From contig JBKQPG010000006.1 of NCBI GenBank assembly GCA_052145115.1, forward strand, positions 31,957 to 95,956: DNA of 64,000 nt, written 5' to 3'. This DNA is from CAIVVT01 sp052145115. Its GTDB lineage: Bacteria; Acidobacteriota; Terriglobia; Bryobacterales; Bryobacteraceae. The notes beneath the pieces are model-generated. The model did not search any database. It was given only the letters and a program-made list of their open reading frames with translations, and had not been told where the DNA came from. A program made the position numbers and the translations under genes. Shown piece after piece: positions 1-7,955 of the stretch (position 1 is the stretch's first letter; each line of letters starts with the position of its first letter).

Positions 1-121
1 CGAGGTCGGCCGCCGCAGCCACCAGGAGCGGCCCGGAGGAAGGGGCGCGGTCCGCCGCCACGAGGCAAAGACTGGCACTTACCAAAAAGAGGAGAAAGTT
101 GAGGGCGAATCGGCGAATCAT
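1..121 (-). CDS. Partial N-terminus of a secreted protein, molybdate-binding (ModA)-like
   Basis: Only the first 40 codons are in the window; the gene runs leftward off the edge. The ATG is at 121-119 on the minus strand. The start has basic residues (MIRRF), a hydrophobic stretch (FALNFLLFLVSASLCLVAA) typical of a Sec signal peptide, then a mature start ending LLVAAAADL. That last motif is the usual first beta strand of periplasmic molybdate-binding ModA proteins and relatives. The gene is divergent from dnaK, so the roughly 140 bases between them hold both promoters. With so little sequence the ModA assignment is a guess; a secreted protein is well supported. Confidence 0.5.
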   Translation of the reverse strand, partial: MIRRFALNFLLFLVSASLCLVAADRAPSSGPLLVAAAADL

Positions 122-122
122 G

Positions 123-152
123 GTTGACAATAACCCACTCAGGTTACATACT
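123..152 (+). promoter_or_regulatory. dnaK promoter with HAIR-like HspR operator
   Basis: TTGACA at 124-129 and CATACT at 147-152 are separated by 17 bases, a good housekeeping-sigma promoter. Overlapping the -35 is GTTGACA (123-129), 7 bases, ACTCAGG (137-143). This has the spacing of the HspR operator HAIR (CTTGAGT-N7-ACTCAAG) and matches 10 of 14 positions, with 6 of 7 in the right half. An HspR-type gene lies at 3510-3935 in the same cluster, so autoregulated repression of the dnaK operon is a reasonable inference. Confidence 0.55.
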
Positions 153-259
153 ATGAACAGGCGCAGTGGCGCGGCAGGTTGCAATCAACCGGTCAGCGCT
201 GGCAACGCCCACAGATCCAGTTTCAACGACTTCTTGCGACGAACCAAGGACAAAGCAAC

Positions 260-2176
260 ATGAACAAGATCATCGGTATCGACCTCGGCACCACGAACTC
301 AGTGGTAGCGGTGGTGGAGGGCGGACAGCCCGTAGTCATTCCGAATCAGGAGGGAGGGCGAACGACGCCCTCGGTGGTTGGTTTCACCAAGACCGGCGAC
401 CGGCTGGTGGGCCAGGTGGCAAAGCGCCAGGCGGTGACCAATCCGGAGAACACGGTTTACTCGATCAAGCGCTTCATGGGGCGGCGGTTTGACGAAGTCT
501 CCGAAGAGATGAAGCTGGTGCCGTACCGGGTGGCGCGCGGCGAAGGTGGCGACGCCCGCGTGGAGGCGCAAGGCAAGAAGTATTCGCCGCCCGAAGTGTC
601 GGCCATGATTCTGACCAAGCTGAAGGAGGCCGCCGAGGCCTACCTGGGTGAAAAGGTGACGCGGGCGGTGATCACCGTGCCGGCGTACTTCAACGATGCC
701 CAGCGCCAGGCCACCAAGGACGCCGGCCAGGTGGCGGGCCTGGAGGTGATGCGGATCATCAATGAGCCCACGGCCGCGGCGCTGGCCTACGGCCTGGACA
801 AGAAGAAGGAAGAACGGATCGCGGTCTACGATTTCGGCGGCGGCACGTTCGACATCTCGATCCTGGAGGTGGGCGACGGCGTGGTGGAGGTGAAGTCGAC
901 CAACGGCGACACGCACCTCGGCGGCGACAACATCGATCAGCGGCTGGTGGACTGGCTGATCACCGAGTTCAAGACGGAAACGGGCGTCGACCTGTCGAAG
1001 GACCGGATGGCGCTGCAGCGGCTGAGGGAAGCGGCGGAAAAGGCCAAGATCGAGCTCAGTTCGGCGATGGAGACCGAGATCAACCTGCCGTTCATTTACG
1101 GCGATCCGCAGACCGGGCCGAAGCACATGGTGAAGAGCCTGACGCGGGCACGGTTCGAACAGATGGTGGAGGACATTCTGGAGCGCTCGGTGGGCCCCTG
1201 CAAGCAGGCCCTGAGCGACGCCGGAATCGCGGTCGAACAGATCGACGAAGTGGTGCTGGTGGGCGGTTCGACGAGAATCCCGCGCGTGCAGCAGATCGTG
1301 CGCGAGGTTTTCAAGAAGGAACCGAATAAGACGGTCAATCCGGACGAGGTGGTGGCCGTGGGCGCGGCGGTGCAGGGCGGCGTGCTGGGCGGCGAGGTGA
1401 AGGACGTCCTGCTGCTGGACGTCACGCCGCTTTCGCTGGGCATCGAGACGCTGGGCGGCGTCTTCACTAAGCTGATCGAGCGCAACACCACCGTGCCGAC
1501 GCGCAAGAGCGAGGTCTTCTCGACCGCGGCCGACAGCCAGACCTCGGTGGAGATCAAGGTCTATCAGGGCGAGCGGTCGATGTCCAAGGACAACCGGCTG
1601 CTGGGCGTGTTCCAGTTGGTGGGCATTCCGCCGGCGCCGCGCGGCATCCCGCAGATCGAGGTGACGTTCGACATCGACGCCAACGGCATCCTGCACGTGT
1701 CGGCCAAGGATCGCGGCACCGGCAACGAGCAGAAGATCACCATCACCTCCTCCTCGGGCCTGAGCAAGGACGAGGTGGAGAAGCTGGCGCGGGACGCTGA
1801 CTCGCACAAGGCCGAGGACGCGCGTCGCAAGGATGAGATCGAGGCGCGCAACCAGCTCGACTCGATGGTTTACACCTCGGAGAAGATGCTGAAGGAGCAT
1901 CACGACAAGATCTCCGAGGCCGAGGCCACGGCCGTTCAGGATGCCCTGGCGGAGGCTAAGAAGGCGATGGGGTCGGGCAGCGTCGAGACCATGCGCCAGG
2001 CGCAGGATCAACTGACCAAGGCCAGCCATAAGCTGGCCGAGGCGATGTACCGGGCGGCGGGTGCGCAGGGCACGCCGGGCGACGGATCCGCGGCCGGGGG
2101 CGCCAAGGACGCGGGCGCCGCCAAGGACACCGTCGTGGATGCCGAGTTCGTCGACGTGGACGACAAGAAGAAGTAA
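260..2176 (+). CDS. dnaK: Chaperone protein DnaK (Hsp70)
   Basis: ATP-dependent cytosolic chaperone that binds exposed hydrophobic peptide segments and cycles with DnaJ and GrpE. The 638-residue product starts MNKIIGIDLGTTNS, the universal Hsp70 phosphate-1 motif, which fixes the ATG at 260 although the frame is open upstream. The nucleotide-binding domain (about 1-385) contains VPAYFNDAQRQATKDAG, NEPTAAALAYG, DFGGGTFDIS and LVGGSTRIP. The linker DVLLLDVTPLSLGIET leads into the substrate-binding beta domain (about 395-510), followed by a helical lid and an acidic tail ending VDVDDKKK. It is first in the string dnaK-dnaJ-hspR and lies behind a promoter with an HspR-like operator. No grpE is present between or beside these genes in the window. 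Confidence 0.98.
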   Translation: MNKIIGIDLGTTNSVVAVVEGGQPVVIPNQEGGRTTPSVVGFTKTGDRLVGQVAKRQAVTNPENTVYSIKRFMGRRFDEVSEEMKLVPYRVARGEGGDARVEAQGKKYSPPEVSAMILTKLKEAAEAYLGEKVTRAVITVPAYFNDAQRQATKDAGQVAGLEVMRIINEPTAAALAYGLDKKKEERIAVYDFGGGTFDISILEVGDGVVEVKSTNGDTHLGGDNIDQRLVDWLITEFKTETGVDLSKDRMALQRLREAAEKAKIELSSAMETEINLPFIYGDPQTGPKHMVKSLTRARFEQMVEDILERSVGPCKQALSDAGIAVEQIDEVVLVGGSTRIPRVQQIVREVFKKEPNKTVNPDEVVAVGAAVQGGVLGGEVKDVLLLDVTPLSLGIETLGGVFTKLIERNTTVPTRKSEVFSTAADSQTSVEIKVYQGERSMSKDNRLLGVFQLVGIPPAPRGIPQIEVTFDIDANGILHVSAKDRGTGNEQKITITSSSGLSKDEVEKLARDADSHKAEDARRKDEIEARNQLDSMVYTSEKMLKEHHDKISEAEATAVQDALAEAKKAMGSGSVETMRQAQDQLTKASHKLAEAMYRAAGAQGTPGDGSAAGGAKDAGAAKDTVVDAEFVDVDDKKK

Positions 2177-2324
2177 GCGCGCGCCGGAGCGGCGGCCGGC
2201 AAGGTGCTGCTCCGGCAGCGTGACGGCCAAGCCGATGGCGGGCTGGTGCCGGGCTCGGGCGGGAGCACTCTCGAGGGACTTAGGGTCGCGGCCCGGCGGG
2301 CAGGGGATGGAAAGGGTTCAAAAA

Positions 2325-3491
2325 ATGGCCGGGGGCCGCGACTACTATGAAACGCTGGGCGTCAAGCGCGAGGCTTCGGCGGAAGAGATCCGCAAGGCCT
2401 ACCGCAAGCTGGCGCGCAAGCACCACCCCGACTTGAACCCCGGCGACAAGATCGCCGAGGAGCGATTCAAGCAGGTGCAGGAAGCCTACGATGTCCTGAG
2501 CGAACCGAAGAAAAAGAAGATGTACGACCAGTTCGGCTTCTATTCGGAGTCGGGCTTCCCGGCCGGCGCGGCGCACGATGGCGCGGCGGAGGGTTTCAAT
2601 TTCGGCGGCTTCGATTTCTCCGCGAACCCGGGCGGCGAGGGGACGGGATTCGGGGGCGGGCGCGCCGGCGGCGGGGGCGATTTTTCCGATCTGTTCAGCC
2701 AGTTTTTCGGCCGCCAGAGGGCCGAGGCGCAGGCCCAGCGTGCACCCCAGCCGGGCAGCGACCTGGAGTACGCCCTGACGGTGGATTTCTGGCAGGCGAT
2801 CCGCGGGACGCAGGTGCGGTTGAACGTGAGCCGGATGGAGCCCTGCGCGCAGTGCGGCGGGACGGGCTCGGCGGGCCGCGGCTCGGCGGTGTGCCCGCAG
2901 TGCAATGGCACGGGCACTGTCACGCAAATGGCCGGCGCGATGAAGTTTTCGCTGAGCTGCCCGCGTTGCGGCGGCTCGGGAAAACTGAAGAACGCCTGCC
3001 CGGCGTGCCGCGGCGAAGGGCGTATCGCGCAGAACGAGAGCGTCGAAGTGCGCATTCCGCCCGGCGTCGCCACGGGCGACCGCCTGCGGGTGGCGGGCAA
3101 GGGCAGCGCAGGCACGCAAGGCGCGCCGGCGGGCGACCTCTACATCACCATCAACGTCGAGGAGCACCCGGTTTTCAAGCGCGAAGGCGACGATGTTTTC
3201 ATCAAGCTGCCGGTTACGGTGACCGAAGCGGGCCTGGGCGCGGCGATCGAAGTGCCGACCGTGGACGGGCGCGCGCTTCTGAAGATCCCGCGCGGCTCGC
3301 AGAACGGCCAGCGGCTGCGGATGCGGGAAAAGGGAGTCGACAATTCGCGCCGGCACACGCGCGGCGACCAGATTGTCGAACTGGAGATCCAGGCGCCGGA
3401 TGTGCGCGACGATCGCATCCGCGAGCTGCTGAAGAAGCTGTCCGAACTGGACCAGGCCAATCCGCGCAGCGAGCTGTGGTCGAGGGTCTAG
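2325..3491 (+). CDS. dnaJ: Chaperone protein DnaJ (Hsp40)
   Basis: Co-chaperone that delivers clients to DnaK and stimulates its ATPase. The 388 residues contain an N-terminal J domain with the invariant HPD at 34-36, a Gly/Phe-rich linker (about 75-140, rich in GFNFGGFDF-type sequence), and a zinc region with four CxxCxGxG-type motifs (CAQCGGTG, CPQCNGTG, CPRCGGSG, CPACRGEG). Two C-terminal beta domains carry the usual IPPGVATGDRLRVAGKG segment. I chose ATG 2325 because GGAAAGGG at 2309-2316 is a well-spaced ribosome binding site; an in-frame ATG at 2307 would add six residues but its purine tract abuts the codon. It lies 148 bases after dnaK and 18 before hspR, probably one operon. Confidence 0.96.
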   Translation: MAGGRDYYETLGVKREASAEEIRKAYRKLARKHHPDLNPGDKIAEERFKQVQEAYDVLSEPKKKKMYDQFGFYSESGFPAGAAHDGAAEGFNFGGFDFSANPGGEGTGFGGGRAGGGGDFSDLFSQFFGRQRAEAQAQRAPQPGSDLEYALTVDFWQAIRGTQVRLNVSRMEPCAQCGGTGSAGRGSAVCPQCNGTGTVTQMAGAMKFSLSCPRCGGSGKLKNACPACRGEGRIAQNESVEVRIPPGVATGDRLRVAGKGSAGTQGAPAGDLYITINVEEHPVFKREGDDVFIKLPVTVTEAGLGAAIEVPTVDGRALLKIPRGSQNGQRLRMREKGVDNSRRHTRGDQIVELEIQAPDVRDDRIRELLKKLSELDQANPRSELWSRV

Positions 3492-3509
3492 GGGTTGAGG
3501 TGCAACAAG

Positions 3510-3935
3510 GTGCCTAGAACGCGCTCCAAAGCGGCCTACATGATTTCGGCGGTGGCCGAGAAGTACGCCATCCATCCCCAGACGTTGCGGCTGTATGAAC
3601 GCGAAGGGCTGTTGAAGCCCTCGCGCAGCGAGGGCAACACGCGGCTGTACACGGACGAGGATCTGCAGCGGCTGGAGGTGATCCTGGAGCTGACGCGCGA
3701 AATGGGCGTGAACCTCGCCGGCGTGGAGATTGTCCTCAACATGCGCGAGAAGATGGCGGCGATGCAGGCGCAGATCGAACAGTTCGTCGCCGGCCTGAAC
3801 CAGGAACTGGCGCGCGGGCTGCGGCCCGACGAGGCGGAAGCGAGACACTCGCTGGTGCGGGTGGTTCGCGGCGACGTGGTGTCGCGCGTGGACGAGGGCC
3901 AGCCGGGGCCGCGCGCGGCGCGAAAAGCGCGCTAA
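3510..3935 (+). CDS. hspR: MerR-family heat-shock repressor, HspR type
   Basis: Small DNA-binding regulator (141 residues). The N-terminal winged helix-turn-helix reads YMISAVAEKYAIHPQTLRLYEREGL and then RLYTDEDLQRLEVI, the form seen in HspR, which represses dnaK operons through HAIR operators together with DnaK. A coiled-coil segment (about 70-100) should mediate dimerisation, and the tail is rich in Arg and Ala. GTG 3510, preceded by GAGG, is the preferred start because it gives a short basic leader before YMISAVAEKY; an in-frame TTG at 3495 is an alternative. Position after dnaK-dnaJ and the operator-like site at 123-143 support the HspR role over a generic MerR activator. Confidence 0.85.
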   Translation: MPRTRSKAAYMISAVAEKYAIHPQTLRLYEREGLLKPSRSEGNTRLYTDEDLQRLEVILELTREMGVNLAGVEIVLNMREKMAAMQAQIEQFVAGLNQELARGLRPDEAEARHSLVRVVRGDVVSRVDEGQPGPRAARKAR

Positions 3936-3996
3936 CCCGCTCGCACCCGCCGCAGCGCGTGAGCCGTGTATCCTGAGAGGCGCAAGAGACAATCCC

Positions 3997-6030
3997 ATGC
4001 GCCCCATCCTCGTGTTCCTTTCCGTTACCTGCCTGGCTGCCACCCTGGGTGCACAGCCGATCTCCCAACTGCCGTATTCTCCGAGTCTTGACAAGAGCTC
4101 GATGGACCTGTCGGCCAAGCCGTGCGAGGACTTTGCCAAGTATGCCTGCGGCAACTGGGTCAAGCAGAACCCGATCCCCAACGACCAGGCCTCGTGGGAC
4201 GTTTACTCGAAGCTCACTCTCGACAACCAGCGCTTCCTGTGGGGATTACTGGAGCAAGCGGCCAAGCCGGCGCCCGATCGCACGGCGGCGCAGCAGAAAG
4301 TGGGCGATTTCTACCACGCCTGCATGGACGAGGGCGCGGTGGAGCAGGCCGGGCTGCAGCCCATCCGGAAGAACCTGGACGCGATCGCGGCCATCCGGAC
4401 GCTGGCCGACCTCTCGCGCGTGGTCACGGCCGGCCACATGGACGGGACCGGCGAGGGGACCCTGTTCGAGCTCTCCTCCGATCAGGATTTCGAGAACTCG
4501 CAAAGCGTCATCACGTTCGCGGAACGCGGCTCGCTGGGACTGCCCGACCGGGATTACTACACCAAGACGGACGCGAAATCAGTCGAGATCCGGGCCAAAT
4601 ACGTGGAGCACATGAAGCTCGTCTTCGGCCTGCTGGGCGACACCGGGGCCGAGGCCGAGGCGCACGCGCAGCAGGTGATGGCGATCGAGACCGAGCTGGC
4701 CAAGTCGATGCTGACGCGGGTCGAGCTGAGAGACCCGCACAAGCTGTTCCACAAGCTGGGCCGCGGCGAATTCGCGGCGCTGGCGCCGGCGCTCGATTGG
4801 GACGGCTACTTCGCCTCCGCCGGACTGGGCCTCGTGCAGGTGGTCAATGTCACCGAGCCGGCCTTTTACAAGGCGCTGGAGCAGCAGCTGCACGCCCATC
4901 CGATCCGCGAGTGGCGGAGCTTCCTGCGTTGGAACCTGATTCGCGACGCTTCGCCGTACCTGTCGTCGCCGTTCGTGAACTCGAGCTTCGAGTTCTACAG
5001 CAAGTATCTGCGCGGCGTGCCCGAGCAGCGGCCGCGCTGGCGGCGCTGCGTGCGCTGGGTGGACCGGGACTTAGGGGAAGCGCTGGGCCAGGTATTCGTC
5101 GCCCAGACCTTCACCCCCGAGACCAAGGCCCGCACGCTGGCCATGACGCAGGAGATCGAACTAGCCATGGAGAACGACCTCCAGACGCTGCCCTGGATGG
5201 GCGAGGCGACGCGCCGGCAGGCCCTGACGAAGCTGCACGCGATCGTGAACAAGATCGGCTATCCCGATAAGTGGCGCGACTACGGCAAGCTGGAGATCAA
5301 GCCCGGCGACTTCGCGGGCAATGTTCTGCGGGCCTCGCAGTTCGAGTACCAGCGCCAGTTGGCCAAGATCGGCAAACCGCTCGACCGCGGCGAGTGGGGC
5401 ATGACGCCGCCCACGGTCAACGCCGGTTACAACCCGCAGATGAACGACATCACCTTCCCCGCCGGCGTGCTGCAGCCGCCGTTGTTCGACCCGAAATTGG
5501 ACGACGCGCCCAACTACGGCAACACCGGCTCGACCATCGGCCACGAGTTGACGCACGGCTTCGACGACGAGGGCCGCCAGTTCGACGCGCTGGGCAACCT
5601 CAAGGATTGGTGGACCGAGAAGGACGCCAAGGAGTTCGAGCAGCGCACCCAGTGCGTGGTGGATCAGTATTCGGGCTACATCGCCGTGGGCGACATCCAC
5701 ATCAACGGCAAGCTGACCAACGGCGAGGACATCGCCGACCTGGGCGGAACGATGCTGGCCTACTACGCCTGGAAGCACGCCACGCGCGGGCAGAAGCTCG
5801 AGCCCATCGACGGCTTCACGCCGGAGCAGCGCTACTTCATCGGCATGGCGCAGTGGGCCTGCGGCGACGCCCGGCCGGAGATGAAGCGCGAATGGGCTCT
5901 CACCGACCCGCACTCGCCGCTCGAGTACCGTATCAATGGCGTGGTCTCCGACATGCCGGAGTTTGCCTCGGCGTTCAGTTGCAAAGTGGGCCAGCCGATG
6001 GTGCGCCATCCGGCCTGCCGGGTGTGGTGA
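3997..6030 (+). CDS. Secreted M13-family zinc metallopeptidase (neprilysin/PepO-like)
   Basis: Zinc endopeptidase of the neprilysin family, exported by a signal peptide (MRPILVFLSVTCLAATLGA). The mature protein starts with the family's CEDFAKYACGNWVKQNPIP block. The catalytic C-terminal domain has HELTHGFDDEGRQFD (zinc ligands and Glu at about 516-520), NGEDIADLGG with the third ligand Glu (about 577), and the closing block DPHSPLEYRINGVVSDMPEF ending CRVW. Length of 677 is normal for the family. In Gram-negative bacteria such enzymes act in the periplasm or outside on small peptides. It follows hspR by 61 bases; TATCCT at 3969-3974 could be its own -10 element. Confidence 0.93.
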   Translation: MRPILVFLSVTCLAATLGAQPISQLPYSPSLDKSSMDLSAKPCEDFAKYACGNWVKQNPIPNDQASWDVYSKLTLDNQRFLWGLLEQAAKPAPDRTAAQQKVGDFYHACMDEGAVEQAGLQPIRKNLDAIAAIRTLADLSRVVTAGHMDGTGEGTLFELSSDQDFENSQSVITFAERGSLGLPDRDYYTKTDAKSVEIRAKYVEHMKLVFGLLGDTGAEAEAHAQQVMAIETELAKSMLTRVELRDPHKLFHKLGRGEFAALAPALDWDGYFASAGLGLVQVVNVTEPAFYKALEQQLHAHPIREWRSFLRWNLIRDASPYLSSPFVNSSFEFYSKYLRGVPEQRPRWRRCVRWVDRDLGEALGQVFVAQTFTPETKARTLAMTQEIELAMENDLQTLPWMGEATRRQALTKLHAIVNKIGYPDKWRDYGKLEIKPGDFAGNVLRASQFEYQRQLAKIGKPLDRGEWGMTPPTVNAGYNPQMNDITFPAGVLQPPLFDPKLDDAPNYGNTGSTIGHELTHGFDDEGRQFDALGNLKDWWTEKDAKEFEQRTQCVVDQYSGYIAVGDIHINGKLTNGEDIADLGGTMLAYYAWKHATRGQKLEPIDGFTPEQRYFIGMAQWACGDARPEMKREWALTDPHSPLEYRINGVVSDMPEFASAFSCKVGQPMVRHPACRVW

Positions 6031-6072
6031 AACAGCGGCGCGGGGCCGGGCCGGGACGGTAAGCGGACACAC

Positions 6073-6164
6073 TGTCTGTCACCCGGTTTTTCCCCCCGAT
6101 TCATCACTTTTCATCACCCCTGCCGCCCGCCGCCGCCTCAAATTCGACAATTCGACACGACACT
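6073..6164 (+). repeat. Direct repeat unit A, copy 1
   Basis: Begins TGTCTGTCACCCGG, continues with CCCCCCGATTCATCACTTTT and ends CGACAATTCGACACGACACT. Copy 2 at 6253-6345 has the same ends and centre with a diverged C-rich middle; the start-to-start distance is 180 bases. No terminal inverted repeats or coding capacity were seen. Confidence 0.85.
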
Positions 6165-6252
6165 GATTTGGAAAACCGGTGACTGACTTTTCTGTCCCAA
6201 GGCGCAAGAATCCCACCGTCAGGTGATCTCCTCTCTGCCGCGTGGACAGAAT

Positions 6253-6345
6253 TGTCTGTCACCCGGGTTTCCCCCCCGATTCATCACTTTTCATCGCTCC
6301 CCGCCCCCCGCTCCCGCCGCGTATCCGACAATTCGACACGACACT
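6253..6345 (+). repeat. Direct repeat unit A, copy 2
   Basis: Same unit as 6073-6164: TGTCTGTCACCCGG at the left end, CCCCCCGATTCATCACTTTT in the middle and CGACAATTCGACACGACACT at 6326-6345. Identity is near complete at both ends and low in the C-rich middle, which suggests an old duplication or insertion of two family members rather than a recent slip. Confidence 0.85.
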
Positions 6346-6473
6346 CGTTTTCCCGTTATCAGAACTCCCTTCGAGCCCTTCACCCGCCCTTGGAATGGCA
6401 CGCTATCCCAATGAATCGGAAAGCCTTTATCCCCATCCAGCCGCCTCTGCCAAGCCCCTCCGCCCACCCCGCA

Positions 6474-6507
6474 GAATGCGACACTTTACGACACTACTGT
6501 CGCATTC
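6474..6507. repeat. Perfect 10-bp hairpin in repeat region
   Basis: GAATGCGACA (6474-6483) is exactly complementary to TGTCGCATTC (6498-6507), with a 14-base loop. A related GAATTGTGTCGAATGCCG follows at 6522-6539, so this may be another member of the CGACAC-rich repeat group. No T-run follows on the plus strand, so a terminator role is doubtful. Confidence 0.7.
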
Positions 6508-6575
6508 TTTCGAATTGTGTCGAATGCCGTCGCGCCGCCCACGCCGTGCGCTTCGCTGATTCGTCTCTTCTTCGC

Positions 6576-6660
6576 TCTTGACAACAAGGTGTATCCTTAA
6601 GCAGGGACAGGGGTTGTTCGAAATTGGCTTTGTTCCGCCAAATGCGTTTCCATGGCGCGG
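6576..6660 (+). repeat. TTGACAA...TTGGCTTTGTTCC module, copy 1
   Basis: Starts CTCTTGACAACAAGG, contains AAATTGGCTTTGTTCCGCC near 6630-6650 and ends in CATGGCGCG. A second, longer version lies at 6704-6825 in the same orientation. The TTGACA is not followed by a -10 at usable spacing, so I read it as repeat sequence rather than promoter. Confidence 0.6.
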
Positions 6661-6703
6661 GCATTCCTGCCTGCCGGGCCGGCATTTGTGCCCACGCTTG
6701 GCG

Positions 6704-6825
6704 CTCTTTGACAATCGAATACATAGCGAAAGACTGCCCGAAAGATAGCCTTTTAAGTCTTTGTATCTAAAAAGCAAAGTCGATATTTGGCTTTGTTCCT
6801 TCAAAAACGTGTTTTTGCATCGTGG
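6704..6825 (+). repeat. TTGACAA...TTGGCTTTGTTCC module, copy 2
   Basis: Starts CTCTTTGACAATCG, has a diverged AT-rich interior, then ATATTTGGCTTTGTTCCTTC and CATCGTGGCGC at the right end. The order of conserved blocks is the same as in 6576-6660. It is less GC-rich than the surrounding genes, consistent with imported or mobile sequence. Confidence 0.6.
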
Positions 6826-6827
6826 CG

Positions 6828-6859
6828 CAGCCGCTCCCACACGGTCGCGGCTCTGAAAC
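6828..6859 (-). repeat. Dispersed repeat GTTTCAGAGCCGCGACC, minus-strand copy
   Basis: Read on the minus strand this gives GTTTCAGAGCCGCGACC, a short variable spacer, then GGGAGCGGCTGC. The same block occurs at 61103-61122 and 61156-61188 on the plus strand, over 54 kb away, so it is a dispersed family. It overlaps no credible gene. Confidence 0.8.
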
Positions 6860-6877
6860 GTGGTCCAGCAGGCAGCC

Positions 6878-7933
6878 CTAGAGCGTGCGCGTCACTTTGC
6901 TGAGGCCGCGCGGGCGGTCGGGGTCGAAGCCTTTGACGCCGGCCAGCGCCGCGGCGAACAGTTGCGCCGGGATGATGTACGGGATGGGCGTGTAGACGTC
7001 GGCCGGCAGGGGACCGGAGTGGGCCAGGCGGGCCGGCACGATCAGCGCCGTCGGCGTCCGCGCCTCGGCGTTGGAACGGTCGGTGATGGTCATGCGCTCG
7101 GCCTTCAGGCCATCCAGCCGGACGGTCAGCTCCTTCATCGCCGGCCAGGTGACGCCGGGGGGGCACAGCAGAAACGTCGGGAACGCCGCGCCGACCATGG
7201 CGATGGGGCCGTGCAGAATATCGGCCTGCGAAAACCGCTCGGCGACGATGTAGCAGGTCTCCATCAGCTTCAGCGCCCATTCGAAGGCGTTGGCGTAGTT
7301 CAGGCCGCGGCCGATGACCACGGCGTGATCCATGAAGCGGAAGCGTTCGGCCCGCGCCTGGATAGTAGCCTCGAGGCGCAGCGCGGCATCGGCCCACCCC
7401 GGCAGCCGCAGCAGGTCGTCGGTCTCCAACGGGGCGCCGAGCGCCCAGGCCAGCAGGTATAAGGACAACAACTGGCCGCTGTAAGTCTTGGTGGCGGCGA
7501 CGCTCTTTTCCCGGCCGGCGCGGACCAGAATCACGTGGTCGGTAATCCGGGCCATCGAGCTGGCGCTCTCGTTGGTGATCCCGATGGTGAAGGCGCCGCG
7601 CCGGCGCGCCTGCTCCAGCAGGGCGTTGGTGTCGGTGGATTCGCCGGACTGGGAAATCGCGACCACCAGCGCGTCGTCCAGCTTCAGCTCGCGCTGGTAC
7701 AGCGTGCAGACCGACAGCGCGGCCAGCGAAACGGGGATGCCCGTGGTGATCTCGATGAGGTACCGGCCGAACTGCGCGGCGTTGTCCGAAGTGCCGCGCG
7801 CGGCCAGCACCACCAGGCGCGGCGGCTTGACCTGAAAGCGCTTGCGCAGGCTTTCAAAACCGGGCAATTCGCCGCGCAGGGTCCGATCCAGCGCATCCGG
7901 CTGCTGCCGGATCTCTTCGAGCATTTTGGACAT
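6878..7933 (-). CDS. SIS-domain sugar-phosphate isomerase/deaminase (GlmS C-terminal-like, NagB-II type)
   Basis: The 351 residues form two SIS (sugar isomerase) domains like the isomerase half of GlmS, without the N-terminal glutaminase. Visible motifs are VVLAARGTSDNAAQFGRYL, VVAISQSGESTDT (phosphate loop), REKSVAATKTYSGQLL, and the C-terminal FDPDRPRGLSKVTRT block that carries the catalytic Lys region. Proteins of this form act as glucosamine-6-phosphate deaminases or related amino-sugar isomerases; the substrate cannot be fixed from sequence. ATG 7933 was chosen; an in-frame TTG at 7939 would add two residues. It follows the secretin-like gene by 22 bases on the same strand, though the two have no evident functional link. 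Confidence 0.88.
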   Translation of the reverse strand: MSKMLEEIRQQPDALDRTLRGELPGFESLRKRFQVKPPRLVVLAARGTSDNAAQFGRYLIEITTGIPVSLAALSVCTLYQRELKLDDALVVAISQSGESTDTNALLEQARRRGAFTIGITNESASSMARITDHVILVRAGREKSVAATKTYSGQLLSLYLLAWALGAPLETDDLLRLPGWADAALRLEATIQARAERFRFMDHAVVIGRGLNYANAFEWALKLMETCYIVAERFSQADILHGPIAMVGAAFPTFLLCPPGVTWPAMKELTVRLDGLKAERMTITDRSNAEARTPTALIVPARLAHSGPLPADVYTPIPYIIPAQLFAAALAGVKGFDPDRPRGLSKVTRTL

Positions 7934-7955
7934 GGACAAGACGAGTCCTAAGCCT

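Larger units (their letters stand above)
6031..6877. other. Gene-free, repeat-rich intergenic region (about 850 bases)
   Basis: No credible gene lies between the M13 peptidase stop and the SIS-protein stop; the open frames are short, on several strands, of atypical composition and overlap repeats. The region is a mosaic: a duplicated unit of about 92 bases (6073-6164 and 6253-6345), a 10-bp hairpin (6474-6507), two copies of a TTGACAA...TTTGGCTTTGTTCC module (6576-6660 and 6704-6825) and one copy of the GTTTCAGAGCCGCGACC family (6828-6859). Both flanking genes end here, so nothing needs a promoter in it. It resembles an accumulation site for small mobile repeats. Confidence 0.7.

Noticed and set aside
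299..2230. Long open frame on the minus strand opposite dnaK
   Set aside because: It is a GC-rich shadow of a clear dnaK gene; the translation is Arg/His/Leu-rich without any family motif. The same applies to other long antisense frames, for example opposite the symporter (25736-27361), glgP and lpxD.
6578..6725. TTGACA boxes at 6578-6583 and 6708-6713 as promoters
   Set aside because: The nearest TATCCT or TACATA elements are only 6-8 bases away, and no gene begins downstream on that strand.
6427..6840. Minus-strand frame of 137 codons in the repeat region
   Set aside because: It runs through the hairpin and both TTGGCTTTGTTCC modules, has mixed composition and no recognisable domain. It is best read as repeat sequence.
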